A stretch of 64,000 bases of DNA from a virus: positions 43,582-107,581 of the IMG/VR virus record IMGVR_UViG_3300042923_001092; one strand, given 5' to 3'. The number at the start of each line of letters is the position of its first letter. Position 1 is the stretch's first letter. Below, piece after piece: positions 24,063 through 32,028 of this stretch. Below the pieces are notes generated by a model, which saw only the letters and a list, made by a program, of their open reading frames with translations, was not told the origin of the DNA and searched no databases. The position numbers and the translations under genes are program-made.

Positions 24063-24759
24063 GTTTATTTCAGACCAAAATGAAAACATTGTAAATAAAA
24101 TTAGACAGTGTATGGAACTGTCTAGAAAAGCTGGTACTCCAGAAGAAAGTCAAGGGGCCTTATTAAAGGCTCAAGAACTTATGGTTAAATATAACATAGA
24201 TCTCGAAGGAATAAAGGAATCTGAAAAAGAAAAAGAAGTAAAAGAAATAATCGATGAAGAATTTACACCAATAAAAAGAAATCACTGGTGGGTGAAACAA
24301 TTGGCATATATTATTGCTGAAAATTTTAAATGCACTTCGTATATTGTAAATTTTTATAATGCTAATTGTATTCATATGATAGGATTAAAAGAAGACGTCG
24401 AAATTGCAAGAGAAGTATTTAGTTACGCCGGATTCGAAATTGATAAGTTTTCAAAACAATACGCTAAAGAAAAAGCAGACTCTTCATTCTTTTTTAATGA
24501 TAGATCATTTAAAAACGGTATTATAAATGATTATATAAAGGGCTATTTAAATGGTCTTAATAAAAAGTTTAAATCGCAAGTTGAAGAAAATGGGTGGGGA
24601 TTAATTATAGTAAAAGATGCTTTAGTAGTAAGAGCAGTTGAAGATTTAAGTTTGGCTAAACCTTCAAAACCTGCTCCAGTAAATAGGACTGGAAATAAAG
24701 ACGCTTATAGGACTGGTCTTAAAGATGGTCAAAATTTTGGAAGAAAGATAGGTGATTAA
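24055..24759 (+). CDS. DUF2786-type domain protein
   Basis: The N-terminus (KIRQCMELSRKAGTPEESQGALLKAQELMVKYNID) matches the DUF2786 helical repeat. The middle is a globular domain with the sequence HWWVKQLAYIIAENFKC, and the C-terminus (AYRTGLKDGQNFGRKIGD) is the GxxxG-type tail common in phage and mobile-element members. The function of this family is unknown. Overlaps at both ends (8 bases each) show coupling with its neighbours. Confidence 0.8.
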   Translation: MPKFISDQNENIVNKIRQCMELSRKAGTPEESQGALLKAQELMVKYNIDLEGIKESEKEKEVKEIIDEEFTPIKRNHWWVKQLAYIIAENFKCTSYIVNFYNANCIHMIGLKEDVEIAREVFSYAGFEIDKFSKQYAKEKADSSFFFNDRSFKNGIINDYIKGYLNGLNKKFKSQVEENGWGLIIVKDALVVRAVEDLSLAKPSKPAPVNRTGNKDAYRTGLKDGQNFGRKIGD

Positions 24760-25537
24760 ATTGCTTGAGCCTATTCATTTAATTTTCGCTGGAGACAATC
24801 ATTACGATCTTAAAACTGAAGGTATCGATAGAAATATCGACATTAGCAATGCTAAGCAACAAGCTATAAAATATGCTGTTGAATTAAAAGAGTCAGGAGT
24901 TGAAGTATATTTTATAGAACCAGGAGATATATTTCATGGCGTAAGACCTAGAGCTGAATCTATTGCATTAGCTATTTCAGATTATAAGCAATTAGATTCT
25001 GAAGGGATTCCAACTTACCTTGTTGCTGGTAATCACGATGTAATTGATGAACGTGGTAAAACATCCGCTTTAGAACCTATTATAGCAGCTCAATTTTCAA
25101 TGCTTAATGTATATCATGACATCGAATTAGTTAAAATTAGAGAAGGTCTAAATTTAATAACATTGCCTCATATATCAAAAGCTCGAGCTGCTGAGGAAGG
25201 TTATAAAAATGTTCAAGAATTTATTGATCATAAATCTGCTTTAATAGAAAAACGTCTTAATCCAGAAGAGTATAATATTGTAATAGGACATCTTAATATT
25301 ACCGGTGCTACAGTCGGAACTGAAGAATTTATGATAAAAGGTGCTCATGAAGATTTTCCCAATGTTTTAAGAAAAAGCTCAAAAATAAGTTATATTTTTA
25401 ATGGACATTATCATAAAGCACAGATTATATCTAATCCAGATGGTGCTCCAATTATAATTACTGGAAGTATATCAATTAATGACTTTGGAGAAAGGACTGA
25501 GACTAAAGCATTTTTTGATTTAGAGGTAGAAATATGA
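24752..25537 (+). CDS. sbcD: SbcD/Mre11-like recombination nuclease (T4 gp47-like)
   Basis: Calcineurin-type metallophosphoesterase motifs are in order: FAGDNHYD (first metal site), EPGDIFHG, VAGNHDV, IVIGHLNI and NGHYHK. The 261 aa length fits a minimal phage gp47. With the SbcC-like protein at 26360 it would process DNA ends. The annotated start is GTG 24752. TTG 24761, with AGGTGA at 5-base spacing, is equally possible. Confidence 0.9.
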   Translation: MIKLLEPIHLIFAGDNHYDLKTEGIDRNIDISNAKQQAIKYAVELKESGVEVYFIEPGDIFHGVRPRAESIALAISDYKQLDSEGIPTYLVAGNHDVIDERGKTSALEPIIAAQFSMLNVYHDIELVKIREGLNLITLPHISKARAAEEGYKNVQEFIDHKSALIEKRLNPEEYNIVIGHLNITGATVGTEEFMIKGAHEDFPNVLRKSSKISYIFNGHYHKAQIISNPDGAPIIITGSISINDFGERTETKAFFDLEVEI

Positions 25538-25719
25538 TAAATGTCGGAGACAAAGTAATTATAAATTTCAAAGGTAAGAGAAGGGACAAATCTTATAATG
25601 GTATAGTTATTGCTTTAGTTTTAAACGATTATTTGATTTATAGTAATGGATTCACATGTTTATATAGTAAAAGCTCTCGTCATTATAAGGTTGAGAAATT
25701 AGGTGAAGACAATGGCTGA
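25534..25719 (+). CDS. Small SH3-like protein, 61 aa
   Basis: GDKVIINFKGKRRDKSYNGIVIALVLNDYLIY resembles a small SH3/KOW-like barrel. The ATG overlaps the SbcD stop. Function unknown. Confidence 0.7.
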   Translation: MINVGDKVIINFKGKRRDKSYNGIVIALVLNDYLIYSNGFTCLYSKSSRHYKVEKLGEDNG

Positions 25720-26185
25720 AAAATTAATTAAGAAAGTCAAAAAAACTATTGCAAAACCATCTCAAGAAAAAGGATTAATTGATGTATCAGTAATTCCAGG
25801 ATTAAAGGCAATAGAAATAAGTACAAGAAAATTTACTCAATATGATTTAGATTTCACATATCCGGGATGTAAAATTGAATTTCCAGTCATAAGAGATTAC
25901 GATTTAATAGATGCAATAGTTAAAGTAAATATTAAAATAAAAAGTGATGATATACATAAGATTAATATTAAAGAATTTGAAGAAATGCTAAAAGAAAAGG
26001 CATATGTAGTGAAACCTATAGTACCTCAGATATTAAAAACAAGAAGGGTCAGAATTAAAAAGCTTACTGCAGACTTACCACCTATAAAAGCAGTTGAAGT
26101 TTGGTTAATTGAAAAAGGTCATAAAGATGCTGATCAAATACTTTCTATTGCAGATGATATAATAAGAAAGATTGGTACTGTATGA
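25712..26185 (+). CDS. Hypothetical protein, 157 aa
   Basis: ATG 25712 with AGGTGA upstream is preferred over GTG 25703. Lys-rich N-terminus (1-25), then an alpha/beta body and a PxxPPIKAVEVWLIEKG segment. Unrecognised. Located between SbcD and SbcC genes. Confidence 0.75.
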   Translation: MAEKLIKKVKKTIAKPSQEKGLIDVSVIPGLKAIEISTRKFTQYDLDFTYPGCKIEFPVIRDYDLIDAIVKVNIKIKSDDIHKINIKEFEEMLKEKAYVVKPIVPQILKTRRVRIKKLTADLPPIKAVEVWLIEKGHKDADQILSIADDIIRKIGTV

Positions 26186-26358
26186 TAAGAAAAATAATTA
26201 AGAAAATAATAAAATCTTTTCAATGGCCTTGTAAAGACTGCGGTCATACTATCATAAAAGAAGAAAAATGGCTATGCACTGTGGCTAAAGGATGCTGTAG
26301 GAGAGATAATAATTTTGCTTGTTTTATAGATAAAGAAAAAATTTTACGGAGGTTATAA
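26182..26358 (+). CDS. Small Cys-rich protein, 58 aa
   Basis: ATG 26182 overlaps the preceding stop (ATGA). A basic first 13 residues precede CKDCGH (18-21) and CTVAKGCCRRDNNFACF, a likely zinc site. It ends one base before the SbcC GTG start. Confidence 0.7.
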   Translation: MIRKIIKKIIKSFQWPCKDCGHTIIKEEKWLCTVAKGCCRRDNNFACFIDKEKILRRL

Positions 26359-26359
26359 A

Positions 26360-28516
26360 GTGGATCTCAAAAGAATAGGTTGTCAATATTTTCTTCATTT
26401 TGGAGAATGGAGTGAAATAGTTTTTAACGAAGATCAGAATATAATTTCTATAATTGGAGAATGGCATAAAGAACCAAAAAGATCTAATCGATCTGGTAAA
26501 TCCTCATTTGTAGAAATTATATTATATGTTCTTTATGGAAAAACAAGAGCTAAAAAAGAGATATCTTTAATAAATAAGAATTATCCAAATGAAAATATGT
26601 TTTGTGAGTTAGAGTTTGATGATGGTAATATCATTAAAAGAGGTAGAACACCAAGTAATGAAATAATTCTTGATTTTACCGGTTTCGAAGGCGCAGATAA
26701 AAAAGTTATTCAAGAAGAGATTGAAAAATATGTTGGTATGAATTATGAAGATTTTATAATGACTTCATTTTTTTTGCAAGGCGATATTCATACTTTTATG
26801 AATGCTGGACCAACTGGACAAAAGCAAATAATATCTAAATGGCTTGAAAAATCTTATTGGAAAAATTTTGAAAATGAAGCAAAAAATCGCTTGGAGGAAA
26901 TACAAAAAGATATTAATAAACTTCAGCTTGTTATAGATGATAAGCCAGACCCTGATAGAGACGATCAAATAAAGGATCGAATTAATATATTAAAAAACGA
27001 TTTGGAGTTGATAGAAAAGCAATTAGAAACCCTTAATAAGGCTATGGAGGGTTTAAATATTAAAATCCAAAAATATAATGATATAACAAATATACAAAAG
27101 TCTATCAAATCAATTAAGTCTGAAATTAGATCAATATCTAATGAGATTGATGAGTTTAATGAAGATATTGATGAAAAGAAAAAAGATGTACTTAAGGCAG
27201 AAAATAATGAGAAAAGATTATTAGAACTTAAAGATATAAATTCAGACTGTTTAAGTGATGCTAAAGATTCATTAGATATTGCTAATAAAAAACTTAAAGA
27301 AAAAAATCAAGAACTAGCCACTGCTAAAGCTGAATTTATATCCTTAAAAAATCAACATGATAATATAGATAAATTCGATAATATATGTCCTATTACAAAA
27401 AATCAGTGTACATCTTTAGATACTATTAAATCTTCTAAAAATGATTTAAGAAAAAAAGGTATTGCTAAAAATTTAGAAATTAAAAATATTGAATCTAAAA
27501 TAGAAGTTTTAACAGGGAAATTGCAGGAAGAGCAAGAAAAATACGATGAAATTAAAGAACAATTACAAGAGATAAAATTAAGACAAAAAGAACCAACTAA
27601 AAAAGAAATATTAGATAAGATTAAATCTTTAAAAGATAAAATTGGTGCCAAAGAAAATTTGAAAAAACAAAAAGAATCTTTACTAAAAGAAGAAGAAGAA
27701 AAATTAAGTGAACTTGAGCAAATTGATATAGACAAATTAAAAAACGAAAAAAGTGTTACAAATTCAAAAATAGCTGATAATAAAAGCTCTCTTAATGATA
27801 TTATAAATAATATAGCAAGGCAAGAAGCAGAGTTAAATATACTTAAGCAAAAGAGGCAAACTGCAATAAAAGCTGAAAAAGATATGAAAGAGCTATTGAA
27901 AAAGTATAGCATTCATAAATATGTTACATACATGTTTGGAAAAAATGGTATACCTTCAAATCAAATAGAGGCTTCATTTAATGAAATTGAAGAAGAAGCT
28001 AATTTGATTTTAGAAAAAATAAGTTCTGATATATCTTTAGAATTTACACCTGATAGAGAATTAGATTCATGGGAACCAAATTGCTTAGTTTGTGGAACAC
28101 CTTTTCCTAAAAATTATAGAAAAACAACATGTCCTGAATGTGAAAATGAAAGACAAAGAAAAAAGAAAGATGAACTTGGTATAATTATTACCACCGGTGG
28201 AAATGAGATAGATTTTAATCTTGAATCTGGTGGAGGTCAAGTATTAATTTCAATTTCTATAAGATTAGCTTTTGTAAGATTGTTGCAAAGAAGAATTGGT
28301 GTTAATCTTAAATTAGTAGTTTTTGATGAAATATTTGGAATGCTTGATGAAGTTAACAGGCAACATATATTTAAACTTCTTGCAAAAACTTTAATTGATG
28401 ATTTTGGTTTTAGTCAAATATTGGCAATATCTCATGAAGCTGAAATTAGGGATTCATTACCTTATGTGATTAAAGTTACAAAGTACGATAATTATTCTAC
28501 ATTCAATTGGGATTGA
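26360..28516 (+). CDS. sbcC: SbcC/Rad50-like recombination ATPase (T4 gp46-like)
   Basis: The GTG start follows CGGAGG. Walker A RSNRSGKSS (residues 41-49), a QGDIHTFMNAG Q-loop, long coiled coils (about 180-320 and 370-530), the central CPITKNQC (near 345) at the position of a zinc hook, signature SGGGQ (near 627) and Walker B KLVVFDEIFGMLDE are present. A four-Cys ribbon (CLVCG...CPEC, near 575-595) is inserted just before the signature. With SbcD it forms the end-resection complex. The hook is not a plain CxxC, and the extra ribbon is unusual. Confidence 0.92.
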   Translation: MDLKRIGCQYFLHFGEWSEIVFNEDQNIISIIGEWHKEPKRSNRSGKSSFVEIILYVLYGKTRAKKEISLINKNYPNENMFCELEFDDGNIIKRGRTPSNEIILDFTGFEGADKKVIQEEIEKYVGMNYEDFIMTSFFLQGDIHTFMNAGPTGQKQIISKWLEKSYWKNFENEAKNRLEEIQKDINKLQLVIDDKPDPDRDDQIKDRINILKNDLELIEKQLETLNKAMEGLNIKIQKYNDITNIQKSIKSIKSEIRSISNEIDEFNEDIDEKKKDVLKAENNEKRLLELKDINSDCLSDAKDSLDIANKKLKEKNQELATAKAEFISLKNQHDNIDKFDNICPITKNQCTSLDTIKSSKNDLRKKGIAKNLEIKNIESKIEVLTGKLQEEQEKYDEIKEQLQEIKLRQKEPTKKEILDKIKSLKDKIGAKENLKKQKESLLKEEEEKLSELEQIDIDKLKNEKSVTNSKIADNKSSLNDIINNIARQEAELNILKQKRQTAIKAEKDMKELLKKYSIHKYVTYMFGKNGIPSNQIEASFNEIEEEANLILEKISSDISLEFTPDRELDSWEPNCLVCGTPFPKNYRKTTCPECENERQRKKKDELGIIITTGGNEIDFNLESGGGQVLISISIRLAFVRLLQRRIGVNLKLVVFDEIFGMLDEVNRQHIFKLLAKTLIDDFGFSQILAISHEAEIRDSLPYVIKVTKYDNYSTFNWD

Positions 28517-28525
28517 GGTGATTAG

Positions 28526-28693
28526 GTGTCAAAAAGAGGCTTTAAATGGGGAGTTAGTTTAAATTCAAACTATGGTGCTTTTTTATTAGGAGCTAATATT
28601 CATATTGGTAAATATAATAAAGGCGAAAGATATGGTTATATAACTATCTATTTAGGCTTTAAAACAGTGGTAGTTGGAAAGGATTATTTTTAA
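28526..28693 (+). CDS. Small hypothetical protein, 55 aa
   Basis: GTG 28526 follows AGGTGATTAG. The sequence is beta- and Gly-rich (SKRGFKWGVSLNSNYGAFLLGANIHIG). The stop shares one base with the next ATG. Unrecognised. Confidence 0.65.
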   Translation: MSKRGFKWGVSLNSNYGAFLLGANIHIGKYNKGERYGYITIYLGFKTVVVGKDYF

Positions 28694-29361
28694 TGGGATC
28701 TAAATTAATCAAAGAAAAAACGCAAGTTGTTGAGAAAGTATCTCCAGAAAAAGCAATAATTTTAGCTATAGACCCAAGTCTTAATGGTGCTGGTTTTATC
28801 AAAATGAAAAATTTTGAAGTTCTAGATTATTGGTTTTTCACTAATGTGGTAAAAAACAGTAAAGATCCACATGCGAGATTTAATAAAGAATTTGGTAGCA
28901 AAAGATTAAACAATATTTATGAATTTTACGAAGGATTACTTAAAAATCATAAATTTGATTATTGTGCTATTGAAGACTATGCATATGGTGCAAAATCAAA
29001 TTCTGTATTTCAAATAGGTGGTCTTGGAGAAATGATAAGATTATCGACGTATCGTTCCGGAATACCTTATCGGGATTATGAACCTTCTAAAGTTAAAAAG
29101 TTTGCTACAGAAAAAGGAAACGCAGAAAAGTCGGAGATGGTTTTAGCAGCTTATAAAGCTGGATTTGATGTTGGAATGTACGGAAAAAATGGAGAAGATT
29201 TAGCTGACGCTTATTGGATAGGGGCTATGCTAACTACAGAATTATTTTTGCATAAAAATAAAGACTATATAGGAAGATTTACAAGAAAGCAGCAAGAAGT
29301 TTTTAGTGAAACATCTAAAGCTTATCCAATACCGCTTCTCAGTAGGCCTTTCTATAAATAA
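28693..29361 (+). CDS. RuvC-like Holliday junction resolvase (RNase H fold)
   Basis: RNase H-fold acidic residues occur at the RuvC positions: Asp27 in LAIDPSLNGAG, Glu in CAIEDYAYG (near 98) and Asp in EDLADAYWIG (near 175). GKSNSVFQIGGLGEMIR is the helix following the second strand. At 222 aa it has the size of phage RuvC-like enzymes. It would resolve recombination intermediates made by RecA before packaging. Confidence 0.85.
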   Translation: MGSKLIKEKTQVVEKVSPEKAIILAIDPSLNGAGFIKMKNFEVLDYWFFTNVVKNSKDPHARFNKEFGSKRLNNIYEFYEGLLKNHKFDYCAIEDYAYGAKSNSVFQIGGLGEMIRLSTYRSGIPYRDYEPSKVKKFATEKGNAEKSEMVLAAYKAGFDVGMYGKNGEDLADAYWIGAMLTTELFLHKNKDYIGRFTRKQQEVFSETSKAYPIPLLSRPFYK

Positions 29362-29378
29362 TTTGGGGGCAAAATGAT

Positions 29379-29900
29379 ATGGCAAGGAAATGGTTTGTTG
29401 GTTATTTCTATAGTGGATATTTAGATCAGCTTATGAAGATATTTAATAGAAAAGAAGAATTTAGCGACGTTAGGATATGGAATCCACAGACTTATGAAGT
29501 GGTCGTTAAAGACGGTAAGAAGATTGAAATAACTTCCAATATGTTTGACAGCTATATACTTTTTGAATTTGAAGAAGGCTCTTTAATTTGGAAAAAGATA
29601 ATAAAGTCAACGCCAATAATATCATTTCTTACCGATGACTCAAATAACCCTATTCCAATTACAGAGCAAGAAGTAATTCATATAAAGGAGATAGAATGTA
29701 CAAGCAAAGTGGTTGATTATACTATACTTATTAATAAAAAAGTTATTGTTACGGCTGGACCTTTTGCAAATTTTACCGGAATGTGTAAGACAATAATAAA
29801 AAACAAATATAAAGCTAGGGTTTTCATAGAGATGTTTGGAATGGTTGAAAGAAGTGTCGAGATAAATCTTGAAGATCTTAAGTTAGCAGATCAGGAGTAG
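29379..29900 (+). CDS. NusG-like transcription factor (NGN + KOW)
   Basis: The N-terminus KWFVGYFYSGYLDQLMKIF resembles the first strand/helix of the NGN domain (WYVVQTYSGYE type). The C-terminal 60 residues form a KOW domain: NKKVIVTAGPFANFTGMCKTIIKNKYKARVFIEMFG matches the NusG GPFxGxxG...V.V.MFGR pattern. At 173 aa it is NusG-sized. A phage copy could act as an antitermination or elongation factor on long phage operons. The NGN part is divergent, so full NusG function is inferred. Confidence 0.7.
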   Translation: MARKWFVGYFYSGYLDQLMKIFNRKEEFSDVRIWNPQTYEVVVKDGKKIEITSNMFDSYILFEFEEGSLIWKKIIKSTPIISFLTDDSNNPIPITEQEVIHIKEIECTSKVVDYTILINKKVIVTAGPFANFTGMCKTIIKNKYKARVFIEMFGMVERSVEINLEDLKLADQE

Positions 29901-29902
29901 TT

Positions 29903-30211
29903 ATGTCATGTGGAATATATGCTATAAAGTGCGTAGTAAATGGTAAAGCATATGTAGGAAGCAGTAAAAATATAGAGAGAAGATGGAAAGAGCATAAAGT
30001 ATCTCTTAATAAGCAAGATAAAAAGAAATGCAATAAACTTCTTCTCTCTGATTGGATACGATATGGGCAAGATAAATTTACGTTAGAAATACTAGAAGAA
30101 TGTTTGCCTCAATTTATCTTTAAAAAAGAAAATAACTGGATTGGTAAGCTAAATAGCAGAAGAGAAGGGTATAATATAAATGTAGCATATAATAATCGTC
30201 ATAAAAAATAA
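29903..30211 (+). CDS. GIY-YIG endonuclease domain protein
   Basis: GIY (4-6), YVG (17-19), Arg27 and His31 are in the family order, followed by a Lys-rich helix and a C-terminal YNIN motif. At 102 aa it is just the catalytic domain with no DNA-binding NUMOD module, so a homing, repair or host-degrading nuclease are all possible. It starts 2 bases after the NusG-like stop. Confidence 0.85.
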   Translation: MSCGIYAIKCVVNGKAYVGSSKNIERRWKEHKVSLNKQDKKKCNKLLLSDWIRYGQDKFTLEILEECLPQFIFKKENNWIGKLNSRREGYNINVAYNNRHKK

Positions 30212-30221
30212 GGGGATAGTT

Positions 30222-30458
30222 ATGGCAAAATATTGTATTCATCCAGGAGTTACTATTAGCAAGAATGATGGTCAATTTCATTATATTTCTTCATCAAGAC
30301 TTATAAGTTTATATGGGGTAAATCCATCCGATTGTATTATAAGTTCATGTGATGAAAGAAACCCCAAAAGATATCCAGAAAATATAATTCATTTATATCC
30401 AGATTATAAAGGTAATTATGATTTAAAGGAGGTTTTACGTGAAAATAATAGTCCTTGA
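30222..30458 (+). CDS. Hypothetical protein, 78 aa
   Basis: Resembles small phage proteins with an N-terminal HPGVTISKNDGQFHYISSSRL segment. Function unknown. It overlaps the TMK start by 20 bases, and its last codons contain the TMK ribosome site AAAGGAGG. Confidence 0.72.
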   Translation: MAKYCIHPGVTISKNDGQFHYISSSRLISLYGVNPSDCIISSCDERNPKRYPENIIHLYPDYKGNYDLKEVLRENNSP

Positions 30459-31059
30459 AGGGATTGATAAATGTGGAAAAGCTACACAAACAAAAGAATT
30501 AGCTTTAAGATTGAGTCAAGCAGGATTTAAAACGCAAGCATCTGAATTTCATAGATATGATACACAGACCGGAAAAATGATTCAAGATTGGCTATTTGGA
30601 AAGTTTGAATGTGATACTTATACTATGGAATTAATTATGGCTGCAGACAAACAACTTCAACAGTATTGGTTTAATGAACTTGAAAATCAAGGATATGACT
30701 TTCTTATATTAGATAGGTATACATTAAGTCAAGAGATTTATGCAACATATAAAAAAGTAAATCAAATATGGTTATATTCTATAATGACATATTTGAAAAA
30801 ACCTTATGCTGAAATATTAATAGATATTCCTGCTGAACTAAGTATGTCCAGAAAACCCAAATATGGTACCAATAATAATATTCAGGATGACAGGCATGAA
30901 AAGGATTATAATTTGCTAAACAGCGTTAGAGATCTTTATTTAAAGGCTTGTAATCATAATCATTTCGATATAAAACGGACAATAATTGATGGAACTCAGA
31001 CAGTTGACAATGTCAGCGATGATATTTGGAATTATGTTAAAAATTTATTCAAAATATAA
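30439..31059 (+). CDS. tmk: Thymidylate kinase
   Basis: GTG 30439 follows AAAGGAGG. P-loop EGIDKCGKATQ (7-17), FHRYDTQTGKMIQDWL, the DR(Y) motif ILDRYTLSQ, and DIPAELSMSRK before a short LID are all TMK features. At 206 aa it is full length. It phosphorylates dTMP made by ThyX. The phage therefore has two dNMP-kinase-like genes (see 10646). Confidence 0.92.
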   Translation: MKIIVLEGIDKCGKATQTKELALRLSQAGFKTQASEFHRYDTQTGKMIQDWLFGKFECDTYTMELIMAADKQLQQYWFNELENQGYDFLILDRYTLSQEIYATYKKVNQIWLYSIMTYLKKPYAEILIDIPAELSMSRKPKYGTNNNIQDDRHEKDYNLLNSVRDLYLKACNHNHFDIKRTIIDGTQTVDNVSDDIWNYVKNLFKI

Positions 31060-31066
31060 AATACGC

Positions 31067-31095
31067 GTTTACTTTTGCCAAAAACGTGATATTAT
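31067..31095 (+). promoter_or_regulatory. Class A promoter (GTTTAC-N17-TATTAT)
   Basis: GTTTACTTTTG at 31067 and TATTAT at 31090. The transcript would begin near 31102 and include the structured region at 31112-31260. Confidence 0.68.
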
Positions 31096-31111
31096 TATAT
31101 TATAACCACGG

Positions 31112-31260
31112 ATTATTACCTTAACAGGCTGTCCAATATCCAAAGTGGATTAGCTACCCACGAATAATGGCATTCCTAGGTTGCATGGCTAAAGAGTCAC
31201 TCGGCTCGAAAAGGTTCGAATCCTTTACATTAGTATTGGATAACCTGTTAAGGTAATAAT
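31112..31260 (+). ncRNA. Structured leader or ncRNA with a tRNA-like T-arm
   Basis: Bases 31112-31128 pair perfectly over 17 bp with 31244-31260, and 31132-31138 pair over 7 bp with 31234-31240. Inside is a 5-bp stem with the loop TTCGAAT at 31210-31226, an exact T-arm consensus. Other short stems (GAAT/ATTC at 31162-31175) can form. I could not fold a complete cloverleaf with a plausible anticodon arm, so this is not called a tRNA. It begins about 10 bases after a class A promoter and ends 38 bases before the HU-like gene, so it may be a cis-regulatory leader or a processed small RNA. Confidence 0.6.
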
Positions 31261-31297
31261 ACCAAAAAAATAATTTATTTTATAGGAGGATTTTATT

Positions 31298-31666
31298 ATG
31301 GCAGGTATCGGTGATATCGCAAAGGCTGCTGGAGTTAAGTATGAGGCAGTATCCGCAACAATCGAAGGAATTAGATCTTTATTAATGCAGGGAGAAAAAA
31401 TTACACTTCAGGATTTCGGTACATTTTATATCGATGTTCAGGACAAAAAAGTTGCTCGCAAGGTTGCTACCAGCGAAAAGATTGATGTTCCGGAGAAGTC
31501 CGTTCCCAAGTTCAGATTTAATTACACTTTCAAAGCAAAAGTCGCTGAAAAGGTTAAAGTCGATAAGGAAAAGCTTCAGAAGAAGAGGGAACGTAAAGCT
31601 AAGTATGATGCCAAGATGGCTGAAAAAGCCGGCACTAAGGCACCGACTGGTAAAAAATCTAAATAA
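31298..31666 (+). CDS. HU/IHF-like DNA-binding protein with Lys-rich tail
   Basis: The N-terminal 85 residues follow the HU fold: helical IGDIAKAAGVKYEAVSATIEGI, then QGEKITLQDFGTFYID like the HU GxxVxLxGFGTF strand pair. The C-terminal 40 residues are a Lys/Arg/Ala-rich tail, as in histone-like extensions. Codons are of the highly expressed type. The role is likely genome architecture or compaction in the infected cell. Single-gene unit between a class A promoter and a strong terminator. Confidence 0.85.
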   Translation: MAGIGDIAKAAGVKYEAVSATIEGIRSLLMQGEKITLQDFGTFYIDVQDKKVARKVATSEKIDVPEKSVPKFRFNYTFKAKVAEKVKVDKEKLQKKRERKAKYDAKMAEKAGTKAPTGKKSK

Positions 31667-31688
31667 TTAAATAGCAGCAGGCCCACTT

Positions 31689-31720
31689 AAGGAGGTTGGT
31701 TATAGTACTAACCTCCTTTT
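31689..31720 (+). terminator. Rho-independent terminator
   Basis: AAGGAGGTT pairs with AACCTCCTT around a 12-base loop and runs into T5. Confidence 0.88.
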
Positions 31721-31747
31721 TGCTTGTTAAATTTTGCCTAATAATAT

Positions 31748-31776
31748 GTTTATTTTTGTCGTCAAAATGATATTAT
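31748..31776 (+). promoter_or_regulatory. Class A promoter (GTTTAT-N17-TATTAT)
   Basis: GTTTATTTTTG at 31748 and TATTAT at 31771, after the HU-like gene terminator. Confidence 0.7.
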
Positions 31777-31810
31777 TATATTAGGACAAAAATAATTTAA
31801 GGATGGAATT

Positions 31811-32014
31811 ATGACAAACTGGGACAAGAAAATTAGAAAAACAAATAGAAGAAAAGAAGCTAAAAATAAAAGGGCTTTATTTAATAAGAAATTTGATGAA
31901 AAATTTTATAAAATATACTCTAAATTATTAAAGATTTATTTTATAATAGTCTTTCTTATAATTTTATATATTGTATTTATTTCATTAGCTGGTGAGGCAA
32001 AGCTTGGTTTTTAA
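31811..32014 (+). CDS. Small membrane protein, 67 aa
   Basis: A highly basic N-terminal 40 residues (many Lys/Arg) precedes one hydrophobic helix (FIIVFLIILYIVFISLAG). Probably an inner-membrane protein with a cytoplasmic basic tail. Function unknown. Confidence 0.72.
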   Translation: MTNWDKKIRKTNRRKEAKNKRALFNKKFDEKFYKIYSKLLKIYFIIVFLIILYIVFISLAGEAKLGF

Positions 32015-32028
32015 ATGGAGGATATAAA

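Noticed and set aside
29903-30211. A group I intron with a homing endonuclease
   Set aside because: The GIY-YIG gene stands between two intact genes with short spacers. No split exon or intron core sequence is seen around it.
31132-31240. A tRNA gene, because of the perfect T-arm TTCGAAT
   Set aside because: No D-arm and no 5-bp anticodon stem with a 7-base loop could be built. The acceptor stem adjacent to the T-arm has only five central pairs with mismatched ends.
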